A stretch of DNA of 64,000 bases from Euborellia annulipes (Eukaryota > Arthropoda > Insecta > Dermaptera > Anisolabididae). Both the position numbers and the translations under genes were made by a program. Where the stretch lies: assembly GCA_023213315.1 (NCBI GenBank), contig JAKCPI010005636.1, positions 19,609-83,608 on the forward strand. The letters are read 5' to 3'. Below, piece after piece: positions 1 through 11,377 of the stretch (its first letter is position 1; every line of letters begins with the position of its first letter). The notes under the pieces are model-generated. The model made no database searches and was not told where the DNA came from. It saw only the letters and a program-made list of their open reading frames with translations.

Positions 1-68
1 CAAGATGTAAAAAAATTTAGCTAAAAGGAAAAAAGAAGGATTATTAAAAAATAATTAAAAAAAAAAAA

Positions 69-502
69 TCTGATGTGACTGGTCGCACACAACTTTCTCT
101 TACCCTTCGGCAAGAGAAAGTTGTGTACTGTGCTTGTCACACCATATTTTTTCGTATTTTTGTTGTTTAATTAAAATCGTTGAAGCGAATTTTGAGAAAA
201 TCGGAAAAAATACCTGAAAAAGTACATCAATAAAGTACTATTTTGGCCGTTTTTGTTCAAAAGCTTATTTACACGCTCCCTTAGGGGAGGAGGGGTGCCT
301 AACTTAAATATAAAATTTCAACCATTCTCTTTTCGTTCCCAATTTTGTTCACAGACACACAGACAGGCCAATTTGCGGGACCCACTTTTTTTTAACTCAG
401 GGGACCTCAAAACGTGTATATCCATCAAAAAACTCGACATTGAATTTTTGGCATGATTTCAATACTTTCTATATATTTCATATATAGGGTAAGAGAAAGT
501 AA
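69..502 (-). repeat. Family A interspersed repeat, minus copy (internally shortened)
   Basis: The copy starts with the family's terminal hairpin (TCTGATGTGAC ... GTCACACCA, inner stem CAACTTTCTCTTACC/AAGAGAAAGTTGTG). It ends with the opposite terminus, GGTAAGAGAAAGTA near position 500. Between them are the family hallmarks TAAAGTACTA, GGGGACCTCAAAACG and CTCGACATTGAATTTTTGG. It is shorter than the roughly 690-bp full copies at 47.6 and 49.5 kb. The short ORF inside is an accident of repeat sequence. Confidence 0.8.
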
Positions 503-1419
503 TAATTGTATAATCAAATTTCTTATATAATTAAAAACAACCAAGACATTAATTAATATAAAAAAAAAAATTCAAATCAAAAATCTCCAAAAAATCTTAA
601 CTTGTTTTTCTCTGAAAACAAACATTGAAAGATGAAACAAACATATTAAACTTAGAAGATCCTAAATATAGATATTCAAATTTGGAGAGGTTAAAAACTG
701 TTAAAAAATGCCACCAATATTTTATTGAGTACCACAATTTTCTCACTGGATCAAATCTTTTGAAATTTTGTACACATTAATTAGCAATTAAAACAAGTCC
801 TCCCTATTTGCATATCTAGATAGGAGGAGAGATTATAGGTTCCAAATTCTCCCCCTCCCCCCAAAACAAATTTCTGGACACGCCTATGATTAAAAAAAAG
901 TAAAGTTTCAAAAAATTAATTGTTTTCTAGTAATAAATACCTAACTGTCTCCATATTTTCTTCAAACAAAAACAACCTTGACAAATTCTGTTGACTTGAA
1001 AAATATTTTTTTTTACCATTCATTGGAGATGAAAACGTGATGCTTGGCGACAAATAAAAATTAGTGACCCTTTTAAAAACACACTCAATTGAACATTTTT
1101 CTATTCTGTTTCACTGTCGAGGAATTTTATGTATAATGCACTTGCTTGTCTTGTTTTGAGATGCGACCCAAATGACCGCATCGCACGTTTACTCTAATGA
1201 CTTCCAAATAAATGTTTTTGGTGAATAGAATCTTTTCTCTCTCTCCACTCAAAACAACTGGAGATTCATCATCAGAGTTCATATATAACGAGGACAGTCT
1301 AAATTTAGTTGCGTTACACAATCATAACATAAATTTATTATTTTCAATTTGTATTGTTTTATTTTTACACTACGTACTTGAAAAAGTTTATTTTGAAATA
1401 TTTAAATTATATTTTGACA
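503..1419. other. AT-rich stretch without recognised feature
   Basis: Only AT-rich sequence with homopolymer runs is visible. Short ORFs near 1127-1448 overlap on both strands and show no domain or codon signal. Confidence 0.5.
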
Positions 1420-1890
1420 AATCTTTCTCTTATATAAGTAATATATAGAGAAATTAGATTAATATCAAAAATTCGATGTCGAGATTTTGATGGAAATACA
1501 TGTTTTCAGGTCAAGTGAGTTAAAAAAAAAAAGGATTGGTCTGTCTGTGGTGATGATTTAAGGCATGAAGGAAATGAGCTACGAGGTTGAAATTTTATAT
1601 TCAAGTTAGGTACCCCCCGGAAGTTAAAATAAGCTTTTGAACAAAATTGACTAAAAAGTACTAGCACTTTACTGAAGTACTTTTTCAGTTTTTTTACTTC
1701 CCCAAAAAAATGCATATAAGCTATTTTTTGCGTGAAAATTGTTTGAAGTTCTCTTTACTGATGTACTTTTTTTCGAATTTCCAATGGAAGCATTCGTAGC
1801 CCAGCTCATCTATGAAAGGCAAATTGTCAAATTTGGAACTAAAGTGCTATGGGAAACTATATATATGTTTATACATAAAAATCTGGTATG
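1420..1890 (+). repeat. Family A repeat, diverged plus copy
   Basis: It begins with a degenerate TTTCTCTTATATAAG head, followed by AAAAATTCGATGTCGAGATT and the conserved TGAAATTTTATATTC and AGTACTAGCACTTTACTGAAG blocks. It fades out near AAAAATCTGGT at about 1880. Confidence 0.65.
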
Positions 1891-1899
1891 TATGACAGG

Positions 1900-2635
1900 A
1901 CAATATAGGCCTACAACTTTCGAAGGATTAAGTCACTCCAGATTTTTTAACATAACTTCGCCCTTTTATTTTAAGAAAGATTTATTAAAAAAAAATCATG
2001 CTTGTTTTTTTATCAATCAATATTATATTATATTATTATTTCCACAGTTTTGATTTTCCTCTTGAATATCAGTGTGATGGTTTACTTTTGAGATTCCTTT
2101 TATTTTATTTAAATCAATTGTTAATTTTTCTTATATTGTTTCTTTGATCATAGTCAGGAAATTTTTTCTGCAGGAGGCGGGTTCTGAGAGGTCCCCTCTT
2201 CATATGAATAAAACAAAAAACGAGGACTTGTTTCTTTAAAACATCTCAATCATTATTAAGACCATATAAATCAAAGGAATTCATTTTAATCATTTATATT
2301 GCTTTTAAGCTCATATTAATGTCAAAAACAAAATGAATATCATTTATCTAATAATGATTAAGGTTTTATTGATTGCGGAAATTTATATTGTATTCTAGAG
2401 GATTATACCAAAAATGTTTCTAGGTTGTGCATGTTCATTCTCATTCTCAAGAATACTCCAAATTTAGCCTCTTTTGACATCAGTTGTTTGAAAAAAATAT
2501 CGAGTGACATCGCACACATTTCTCTTAAGCTATCTGCTTAATAAAAGAAAGCATTATCATATGCTGCATATTTTTCTCGCCATTCTTATGTTAGTATTAA
2601 AATCAGACATAATAAATAGTGGCACCATCAATGTT
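1900..2635. other. AT-rich stretch without recognised feature
   Basis: No ORF, SINE box or terminal repeat was recognised. Confidence 0.4.
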
Positions 2636-3003
2636 TACTTCCTCTTACTCTATATATGAAATATATATAGAGAGAAAGTATTGTTTCATAATCTAATCTA
2701 CAATTTTATGAAAATTTATCTTCGATTGAGATTTCTTTATTTTCATCATTTTATTTTTACTTTATCTTATTGTTAATATAAAGAGATTGTATTGCATTTA
2801 TGTCAAAATGTCGAGATTTTGATGGAAATACACGTTTTGAGATCTAAAAAGTGGGTAGCGCAAATTTGTCGGTGTGTAGCCCAAATTAAAGCAAGAAGGA
2901 AATGAGTTACTAGGTTGAAATTTTATAATTTAGTTATTTACCCACCTGAGGCTTGTAAATAAGTTTTTAACTAAAATCGGCCAAAGCGTACTAGTACTTA
3001 AAG

Positions 3004-3280
3004 CAAGGGTGGATACAGGGGGGGGGGGGTAAAGGGGTTAAATACCCCCCCCCTCCCCGAGATTTGAAAAAAAAAAAAAAAAAAAAAACTTTTTCTAAAA
3101 AAAAATTTATTTTTAATGTAAAATTTTAAAAATTAATCCTTGAAAATTTGATTTGTATTTATATTCTGGCAAACAAGTACAGAATGCGCCTTTAAATTAC
3201 CGAAATTAAGAAAAAATTGTGTGCTGTGCGACCAGTCACACCAGATTACCCCCCGAGAAACACCTCTGGATCCGCTCTTG
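3004..3280 (+). mobile_element. Family B hAT-type MITE nested in family A
   Basis: The terminal repeats are CAAGGGTGGATACAG and CTCTGGATCCGCTCTTG, matching the family B copy at 4580-4835. It contains a G-run/C-run pair, a long A-run and a piece resembling the family A terminal hairpin (GTGTGCTGTGCGACCAGTCA). It lies between the two halves of a family A copy. The TSD is degraded here. Confidence 0.8.
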
Positions 3281-3469
3281 CTTTACAGATGTACTTTTTC
3301 GGATTTTTTTGATTTTCTCAAAATTCACTCTGATTAAAATTTATAAATCAATTAGTTTTTAGATGCTCTTTAAGATGTATATTCTCATTTTTCCTTCAAA
3401 ACTTTAAGAAAGATAAGAAAAAAAGTTGCCAAGTTAATAAAATATAAATATTTTTTAATGTTTATAAAT

Positions 3470-3560
3470 TTTTCTTGGCCTAAGTTGCCGAAAAACCTAT
3501 GTATGTGAGTGTGAGTGTGAATGGGAAAGTGTTTTTCTTTGTAAAAAAAAAAAAAAAATT
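3470..3560 (+). repeat. SINE tail fragment
   Basis: GGCCTAAGTTGCCGAAAAACC followed by a GTGAGTGTGAGTGTGAATGG-type microsatellite and an A-run. The same tail follows the tRNA-like SINE at 55240-55410 and occurs on the minus strand at 9480-9563. Here the tRNA-like head is missing. Confidence 0.6.
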
Positions 3561-4039
3561 TACATCTTAAATTCTAATCAACTGTCGGAAACTCAATATA
3601 TATGTAGACACCAAAAATCTGGTGTGACCAGCGTAGAATACAACTTTTAATTACCCTAGGTAAAAGAAAGTTCTGTGCTTGTGTTTAGTCCCACCACACT
3701 TTTTGTACCGAGTCCAATGATTTCTCCCAATCGATTATTTTTGTATTCATAACATTCCCGGTTCTATGCTCTTTATTACATATAGGCCCATAAATAAGAG
3801 AAAAATTTACTACTCCTATTATTTGTGTATTTTAATATTATTTTTAAAATTAACTATTCATTAAAATAAGGGAAAAGTTCACTTCTTGACGCTCCCTTTC
3901 ATTTAAACATTAAAAAATACGATCGCCCATTCTCGCTCTTATTCCAACTAATATATCATATAGGTGGGCGCCCTCCCCTCCATTCTTTTATTTTTGCAAA
4001 AAATATAATTTTTTATTTATCTCTTTCCCCTCATCTCCC

Positions 4040-4325
4040 TCTCTCTCAATCCCTTTCTCCTCTCTGTAGCCCTATTACCCACTCCAGGCTAATTAGCCAA
4101 TCAGAGAAGGGTTGCGATCTGGCGCCAAAAATTCGCCGCTTGGGAGAGAGGTCGTGGAGCCTTACTAGATCAGTAGTGAGGCGACCTTTGATTAGTGAGT
4201 TAACCTGTATTACTCGTGTTAAACAATGCAACGCCTTCGCATTCCACTGGCTGCCATCATGGCGTTCGGCCGCTCGTCCTTCGTGCTCCTGTTTCCCAGC
4301 CTTTTTACTTAGGTATTTCAACTCT
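4040..4325. promoter_or_regulatory. GC-rich island with CCAAT box, possible promoter
   Basis: This stretch is much richer in GC and CpG than its surroundings. It holds a strong NF-Y-type CCAAT box (ATTAGCCAATCAGAG, 4092-4106) and an E2F-like GGCGCCAAAA (4121-4130). A 28-codon + strand ORF (4226-4309, TAG at 4310) has a hydrophobic signal-peptide-like middle (FVLLFPSLF), but the in-frame stop directly precedes the only obvious GT (AG|GTATTT at 4312). A 91-codon minus-strand ORF (4046-4321) also spans the island without a recognisable domain. Promoter or 5' exon is inference; transcript direction is unknown. Confidence 0.35.
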
Positions 4326-4579
4326 CTTCTGCTAATTATTCATTCATCTTACTCTTGAGTTATTTAATATTTAAAAATTTCATGATATTTGTGATATCAA
4401 ATAATATTATGTGTAGTTAGGAGCCAAAGATTCCCACTTTATAATAAGCACACATTCATAGTCAGAGAATATAAAATGCCAGAGAGAGTAAAAAGAGTTT
4501 AATATTTAAATAGTTTCCTCATCAATTTTTTTATGCGATCGCAATACTTTATTTTCAATAGGTCTAATATTACTTGAAC

Positions 4580-4835
4580 CAAGGGCGGATACAAGGGGGT
4601 AAAGGGGTAATTACCTCCCCCGAGATTGAAAAAATACCTTTTTTCGCAAAAAAATTTATTTTTAATGTAAGATTTTTAAAATTAATACTTAAAAATTTGA
4701 TGTGTATTTATATTCTGGCAAACAATTACAGAATGCGCTTTTAAATTGCCGAAATTAAAAAAAAATAGTGTGCTGTGCGACGAGTCACACCAGATTACCC
4801 CCCCCCCCCGAGAAACACCTCTGGATCCGCCCTTG
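4580..4835 (+). mobile_element. Family B hAT-type MITE with perfect 8-bp TSD
   Basis: The element is flanked on both sides by ACTTGAAC (4572-4579 and 4836-4843). The inverted ends are CAAGGGCGGATACA and TGGATCCGCCCTTG. An 8-bp TSD with CAAGGG ends is typical of hAT superfamily MITEs. It has no coding capacity. It contains GTGTGCTGTGCGACGAGTCA, which resembles the family A end hairpin. This copy defines the family B boundaries. Confidence 0.92.
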
Positions 4836-5028
4836 ACTTGAACGAAATCCCACGTACCCACACATTACACACTCACACGGAGACAGATACATTATTAAGC
4901 AAATGCAAACCAGAGCAGTGGCGGCCGTTGTAATCGAGTCAACCAAAGCGACATGAACATTCAATGTGTTCCCACCTCGATCACCACCGGTCTGGTTTGC
5001 GGTTAGCTTTAGACTTTAGACAACGGTA

Positions 5029-5418
5029 CATGGGCGTACCTTAGTAAAGAGGTATGTTAAAAGTTTCTACTTAATTGAAAAAAAATTTTCAAAAATTACC
5101 TTTTTAAACAGGACTTTTCAAATTTCTGACTGGGGGCAAAAAAATTTTTTATTAAAATAGTCAGATCATGGTCGTCCAGGGGGCCCCGGGCAGATCATGG
5201 TCGTCCAGATTGTGACGATAGCTATTTTTTATATAGGAGAGGTAAAGCCTTCGAATTAAAGGCCTAAAAACCTTCGATGTCCTAACAAAAAAAGAATTAT
5301 TCCCCGTCGCCATCCACCAATTTTGTTTCGTTTCATCACTTTATAAACATTTATATTTTTTGTTTTGTTGCTTCTAGGGGGGGGCAGCTGCCCCCTGCCC
5401 TCGCTGGGTACGCCCTTG
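5029..5418. mobile_element. hAT-type MITE (CAWGGGCGTACC ends)
   Basis: The ends CATGGGCGTACC and GGTACGCCCTTG form a TIR. They are flanked by CAACGGTA (5021-5028) and CAGCGGTA (5419-5426), a 7/8 matching 8-bp TSD. A tandem repeat of CAGATCATGGTCGTCCAG lies inside at about 5160-5210. No ORF. Confidence 0.8.
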
Positions 5419-5439
5419 CAGCGGTATCTAACTTTTAGT

Positions 5440-6180
5440 CGGTTGGTGGGTTAAAGTGTTTTTGCTTAAGTGATAAAACTCTTCAAAAAAATAATCCCTT
5501 TTTTCATTCCTTTTTTGTGGGGGGCACACCCTCCCACAAAAAAATTTTATAGAATTTTTTTTCTGGCGGGCAACAAAAATTTTTTATAAAAAAAAGGGGC
5601 GCCCCCCGCATTTTTTTTTTTTTATTATAATGATATTGCGGCTGCGGGGGTTGTTTTCATTTTAATTTAATAATTATTTTTTTTATTTATATTAATGGTT
5701 GTTTTTTTTGGTTTTGGTTTCCCGCCTTCTTTTTTTTATTTCTTCTTTTTTTATTCTGTTGTTCTTTCTTCTTGCCAGGCCTGCCGGCCACACCTAGCAT
5801 GTTTTTTGCTTTTTTACCGTTAATAATAAATATTAGAGAATGACACCCCTTTGATCAAGGGCGAATCCAGAGGTGTTTCTGGGGGGGGGTGTGGTGGGGG
5901 GGGCCCCCCCCCACACCATTATTTTTTTTTAATTTCGGTAATTTAAGGGGGTTTTCTTTTTTTTTTTGCCAAAATAAAAATACAAATTAAATTTTTAAAG
6001 TTTTGTTTTTTAATATTTTTAAAAAAAAAAAAATTTTTTTAAAAAAAAAAATTTTTTTTTTTTTTAAGGAGGGGGGGGGGGCCCCCCTCCCCTCCCCCTC
6101 CTTTCTTTTTTTTATTATTATTATTCTTCTCCTCTTCCTCCCCCCCCCCACCCCCCCCCCCCCTCACCTTCTATAGACCA
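5440..6180 (-). repeat. Homopolymer-rich zone with a degraded minus family B MITE
   Basis: CAAGGGCGAATCCAGAGGTG near 5858 is the inverted end of family B, and its body (TTTCGGTAATTTAA, TGCCAAAATAAAAATACAAA) follows in reverse orientation up to about 6000. The surroundings are long G, C, T and A runs. The run structure may partly reflect consensus or assembly error, so the far boundary is unclear. Confidence 0.5.
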
Positions 6181-7235
6181 GCTCGAGAGCAAAGAATCTA
6201 AAAGCAAGGCTTACTTTGAATAATTTTAATTTTTTACTCTTTGATTATTTTTCTTAATCTTTTGTTGTTTACGTGGAAATTAAGTTTTTTAAAAGATATT
6301 CAGAAAACATACAGTAAATATCTTTTTTTGTTATTTTTCAATAAATCCCTCCAAATTTATTTTACTAGGCAACCCCACCCTTATCTAGACCCCACCAGTT
6401 GATATCTACTTGCATTGATTAAGTTCGGTGTCATCATCGATTAAATCAGCTTGTTATCATTTCTCTCTTTAAATTTATTAATTAAACTTTTCTTAATTAT
6501 ATATTAAGAAAAATATTTATTGCTTAGAAATTTTTCATATAATATTTGTGTGTATTTTGTTTTGAATTTTGTTTACTAACCTGTGGATTATTTTGATATA
6601 TATTGAGAGTTTTTTTTTATATCATCTTAAAACTTTTAATTTTATATAAAAAGGACGGATAACAAAATTTTACTACTCTTCTGTATATAATAAACAAAGA
6701 AATACATTTGGATTAAAATTCGGTAAGAATATATAATATTTGTCCTTTGAAAACCATGTTAGAAGTATTATTAGCCTAAAAATTTGCAAATCTCTTTTTA
6801 TGAGACAACGATAAGACTATCCGTTCCCGAAATTTATTAAACAAGTAATTTTTTATTTTGTATATAAAATCTTTGTTCGATATTTTTTTTTTTTTTTGTA
6901 TTAGAGGTTCGTTCTTTTTTTTTATATATTTCTACGTTAACGAGTTGCTCTAATCGTCTCGTGCGAACTTGTTCAGTTGTTACTTCTTGCTGTTTGCAAA
7001 TACTGTATAGACTTGTTCTAATTATTCTTTAAATTAAGATACTACCAAACATTCTGCCTCTTTCTCAATCCTATCATCGTTAATTTTTCTACATAGGCTA
7101 ATAGCTATTTATTGATTTTCTTTTGAAAGGTTCTTTTTGCCGAGATGAGCAGAAAAGATAAAAAAATATTTGCGAAATAAGTTTTTGTTTTGACATATCT
7201 GAACTGAACCTGGACTTCTCACTTTCGCTAGGCTT
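6181..7235. other. AT-rich stretch without recognised feature
   Basis: No ORF or repeat family seen elsewhere in the window was recognised. Confidence 0.4.
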
Positions 7236-7312
7236 ATCCTAGGTCGATAGCTCAAAAGGTAGTTCGCAGTAAAATCAAGAGGCCCTGGTTCGAATTCAGG
7301 GGGGGGGTGTAG
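7236..7312 (+). repeat. tRNA-derived SINE head
   Basis: A pol III A box (TAGCTCAAAAG, 7248-7258) is followed about 30 bases later by a B box (GGTTCGAATTC, 7287-7297). No acceptor stem pairs across the unit and a G-run follows, so this is a SINE or tRNA relic, not a working tRNA gene. Confidence 0.6.
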
Positions 7313-7319
7313 CACGATA

Positions 7320-8330
7320 TATCTATTCAAGCTCAAACTCAACTTGCAAATTTTCTTTAGCTGTCTTAATTATTATTTGAAAGCCACAAACTATTACAAA
7401 TCTAGTTAGAAATAATTATAATAAATTGCGTCTATTATCATTATTAGGGGGGTGGGGGGGGGTGTTGGAGGTTTTTTTTTTTTTTGGGGGGGGGGGAGTT
7501 AAATATACGAAAGGCAGTTTCTTCTGAATCCGAATGTTATCATTAGTTTTCACTATTCAATCAATTGAATTAAATAAGCACGGATACTAAATATCCTTAG
7601 AGCCCTTAAAACTATTTTAATAGATAGGCCTACCTCTTAAATGTCTTTGTGGTCTGAGAACTCCTCTTCTAAATAATAATCCACAAAATTCTCCAAACGT
7701 ATATTTAACATTCTTTCGATAAATCAATAAAGGTTTATCAAATAAAAAATATTCTTTTACAAATGCGGCAGTATCTTTCCTAACAAAATTTCATTGTCAA
7801 TACTCTTTCTTCATTTCATTTTCTTTTTTTTTTTTTTTAAATTCCTCATCCCACCTAATAATTATTCCAAACGAATCCCAAAAGAAAGATGGCCCACGCT
7901 TTCCAATGAAGAAAGATGCCCACAATTTTTTTTTTTATAATATTCGTTCAGAAATTCTAATTTCTTGAAAGATGATTAATCGCCTCCTTTTATATTATCC
8001 CCCTGGTTAAGACTTTGAATAATGATAAAATATATTCCGAGACTTTACAAATAGGAAAATAAAAAGGGATTCTATTCCTAATTATTCGACAATTCTTTTT
8101 TTTTTCATTTACAACATGAATGAATAATGTAACAAATTTGCGTTATGTTTTGAAGGCTTTTGCCTTTAGAATAACTATTTAACATTGACGCAAAGAAATA
8201 TCTATTGTAAATTTAATAAACAGTTCTTTTGTTTGTCCTTGATTATCACATCTGATTTCTACTTAGAAATGAACACAAATTAAGAGAGAAATTATTTTCT
8301 TAATTATTTAGGAGTCCCCAAGACTTTTCT
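7320..8330. other. AT-rich stretch with G and T homopolymers
   Basis: It includes G/T runs at about 7446-7500. Nothing else is recognised. Confidence 0.4.
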
Positions 8331-8334
8331 ATTG

Positions 8335-8465
8335 TAGATAGCGCGCTAGCATGCATATCAGTACTAGGGTCACGGGTTCGGTTCCCGAGCCACAAATCAT
8401 TTGAAATAAATTGGGATGGGGTCTAAATGGCCTTAGATGCCGAAAAAGACCTTAAATAAATGAAA
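8335..8465 (+). repeat. tRNA-derived SINE
   Basis: A tRNA-like head TAGCGCGCTAGC is followed by a T-arm CGGGTTCGGTTCCCG (B box 8375-8385). A body with TAAATGGCCTTAGATGCCGA follows, similar to the SINE bodies at 3.5 and 55.3 kb. No intact acceptor stem is present. Confidence 0.7.
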
Positions 8466-8469
8466 ACAA

Positions 8470-9310
8470 AAATTCTTAAATTTGATTAAAAAAATTTAAA
8501 GGAGATTGAATGATTCTTATAAATATTCAAATTTTAAATGTCATTTAAAATAGGAAAAGGAAATAGAATATTTCAAGGTTAAAAAGCATTTATTTAATAG
8601 TTCCACAAGCTGTTTCATATTCATTTTAAAATCTTATATTCATTCTCTCTTTCCCATGCTAGAGTTTGGGGGATTTGGAGAAATTTTCTTAAATACCACC
8701 ATTCTTCTATTTTTAAACAAAAACTTTTTTATAAATCTTCCTATGTCTTCTCCCACGGGATCGGTCTATAAATAAATAAATTTTCAAAATTCTATATGTA
8801 ATCCCTTTAACACTCGTTGAGTTTAATGAACGCCCCTATTTGGTTACATGCCATTCCTTCTTTCATTTATTTGTTAGATTAAGTTGTTTTCATAGTAAGA
8901 GATAGAACAAAGACATTTTAAAGAGAAGGACGCGTGCTCCTACAGCCAGATGATGAATTTATTATCATCTCCTCTCTTCCTCTATTGTCTTTACTAAAAA
9001 CATTTATTAAAGATAAAAATACCGCTATATTTGTCAATGCATTCAACCCATTTTATTTTTACTTTCTATATACATACATAAAAAATGTGTATAAATTAAG
9101 CGAAATTCAAAGAGAAATTTTGAATTAAAATGCTTATTTATTTTTTTTAGATAACTTACTAGGCGATTATACTCAGCTCCCACGTATTTTTTTGTTTAGC
9201 TAATAATAATAGGTCAATTTAGAACACGCAATAGTTTTAAAGACTTACTTTATTATTATTTATGAAATACTTTCAATTATGTTATCTAACTTTTGAATTC
9301 CTACACTAAT
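8470..9310. other. AT-rich stretch without recognised feature
   Basis: A 64-codon ORF (8934-9128) has no recognisable domain and is not supported as a gene. Confidence 0.4.
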
Positions 9311-9471
9311 ATATTAAAAATCTGGTGTGACAAGCACGGAACACAACTTTCTTTTACTTTCGGGAATCGAAAGTGTTCTATTTATTTTTGTTTCGACATA
9401 TATTTAGTTTCCGACAGTACGGTACGTTTGAATTCAAAATGTAAAATTTATAAACAGAAAAATATTTATAT

Positions 9472-9702
9472 ATATATATTTTTTTTCCCTCTCATTCACA
9501 CTCACATTCACACACACATACACACAGTCTTTTCGGCAACTTAGGCCATTTAAGACTTTGACGATAACCGTTAGAGAGATTAATATACATATTAGGGGTC
9601 CAGGCATTCTTATTTAAGCCATTTGGTATCCAAATGGCTTAAATAAAATCATCGGACTACCTGGGGTCCGAACCCGCGACTTTTGGTATACGAGGTTAGC
9701 AC
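9472..9702 (-). repeat. tRNA-derived SINE with TSD
   Basis: TATTTATAT flanks it on both sides (9463-9471, 9703-9711). Read on the minus strand it has a tRNA-like head with the B box GGTTCGGACCC (9664-9674), then an AAGCCATTTGG-type body, then CTTAGGCCATTT complement and a TGTG microsatellite tail. Related heads lie at 15.95 and 53.46 kb. Confidence 0.8.
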
Positions 9703-9834
9703 TATTTATATTTTGTTAATATGGCAATCATTTCTTCTATCTTTCCCATGGAGTACAAAAGTAAAGTGTGCTTAATATGATTTTAACGGCAAAATGAGAA
9801 TATTTATTTATTTTTTTTTTAATTTTATTTAGGG

Positions 9835-10062
9835 TAGGGCTACTCGGCCATCCCCCACAATACAATAAATACATTTAAAATTATAAAATATCAATACAAA
9901 ACAATAAAAATACAACAAAATTAAAACAATAACAATACAATAATAACACAAAGTCAAAACAATAGTAATACAATAAGGCAAAACCAAAACACTAATACAA
10001 TAATAAAACAAAATCAACACAATAATAATACAATAATATAACCAAATCAAAACAATAAAGAG
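9835..10062. repeat. AACAATA-type low-complexity minisatellite
   Basis: Repeated short units of the type AAAACAATAATACAATA, imperfect. The 73-codon minus ORF inside consists of I, V, L and Y repeats from the minisatellite and is not a gene. Confidence 0.7.
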
Positions 10063-10161
10063 AATATTTATTTTAACGAGGATCTAATTTTAATCAAAAA
10101 CGTTGAAATGAAATTCGAGAAAATCGGGGGAAAAAAAAACTGGAAAAGTGCATCAGTAAAG

Positions 10162-10398
10162 ACATGGGCGTAGCCAGGGGGAGGGGGGCTTTGCCCCCCC
10201 TGGCTTGTCCTAAAAATTAAAAAAAAAATATATATATATATATTTTTCTATTGGGAATTTTTTTTAACGCCCCAATCCACTACATTAATTTAATTTTTTT
10301 TTTTTTTTATTTAAATAAATAATTAATAATCCATGTATATATTAATTGCAAACCCCCCTCTCGCTCTAACGAGGGGTTGCTCCCCCCCCCCCTAACAA
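10162..10398. mobile_element. MITE-like GC-rich insert (GGGCGTAGCC end)
   Basis: CATGGGCGTAGCCAGGGGG starts within a family A copy exactly where CAGTAAAG should continue to TACTAGTAC. G and C runs mark both ends. The right boundary (near 10398) and TSD are not clear. Confidence 0.5.
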
Positions 10399-10699
10399 GA
10401 AGTACTAGTACTTTTTGACCAATTTTATTCAAAAGCTTCGTGTCACGTCCCATGGGGGTGCCTAACTTAAATACAAAATTTCAACCTCCTAGCTCTTTTC
10501 GTTCTTGAGATATTTTGTCCACAGACAGACAGACAGACAAATAGACACACACAGAGAGACCATGTCGCGAAAACCACTATTTTGGATTCAGGGGACCTCA
10601 AAACGTGTATATCCATCAAAATCTCAACATCGAATTTTTGACATTAATCCCTCTATATATTGTCATATAGAGGTAAGAGAAAGTAAAAATTAAAATTGA

Positions 10700-11375
10700 A
10701 AGTGAGTTCCCTGCGACTTTATTAGTATGTAATTAAAAATTCATTTACAATGGATCAAAAGTTTACCCCCACTCGGTAGCGGTGAAAAGATTCCCCCACT
10801 AACAGCCTTCAACTAATTACAAAGGCTTTGCACGTTAACGTCCTCCCCTAACTAAATTAATTACTTTTTGGGATTATCTCTCTTTTATTGGATTTATAAT
10901 AAAGTAATATCTGCTTTTTTTTCAATATTAAAGCTCATTTTAAGTTTAATTCTTTGTCATCTTTACATCAAATTTTATTTATTATTTCTATCTACACCAA
11001 ATTAAAATATATCAGAACAAAAACAAATTATTATATAAATAATTTTTCAATTTTCAAAAGATAAAACGATTTATATTTCATTATCAACATTTCTTTGTTT
11101 CAACGCTTTGATTAAATTGGATGATTCAACGTTAAAGACTTTTTGTTGTTTAAGGATTTTCTTTATTTATAAAATAACTAACTCACGATATTAACAAATA
11201 AGACCTTGGATTAAATTAAAATTTTCACGATCATATAATAATGCTGGAAAGTAAAAAAAAAAAAAAAAAATAATAATAATAATAAACAATTAAAAAATTT
11301 CAATTATTATTTTGCATGAGCTATGATAATAGCTCAAAATAAATATGAAGGAGCTTGTTAAACGAAATGAATATA
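10700..11375. other. AT-rich stretch without recognised feature
   Basis: Nothing was recognised on either strand. Confidence 0.4.
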
Positions 11376-11377
11376 AA

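Larger units (their letters stand above)
2636..3702 (+). repeat. Family A repeat, plus copy with two nested insertions
   Basis: The head TTCCTCTTACTCTATATATG and the body (ATGTCGAGATTTTGATGG, TACTAGTACTT) are interrupted at about 3004 by a hAT-type MITE. They resume with ACAGATGTACTTTTTCGG and then hold a SINE-tail fragment near 3475-3560. The copy closes with the family hairpin at about 3616-3702 (ATCTGGTGTGACCAG ... AGTCCCACCACA). Confidence 0.75.
9315..10692 (-). repeat. Family A repeat, minus copy with several nested insertions
   Basis: The terminal-hairpin end at about 9319-9390 is followed by ATTTAGTTTCCGACAGTACG. The copy is then broken by a SINE (9472-9702), an AACAATA-rich block and a GC-rich MITE. 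It resumes in order with GTACTAGTACTTTTTGACC, ACCTCAAAACGTGTAT and TAGAGGTAAGAGAAAGTA at its end. The order of the pieces matches uninterrupted copies such as 21972-22650. Confidence 0.8.

Noticed and set aside
4226..4312. Ryk signal-peptide exon
   Set aside because: Hydrophobic peptide is suggestive, but an in-frame TAG lies before the only GT donor and no following exon was found.
7236..8465. Possible functional tRNA genes at the A/B-box pairs
   Set aside because: No closed acceptor stem or proper anticodon arm; SINE-type bodies follow.
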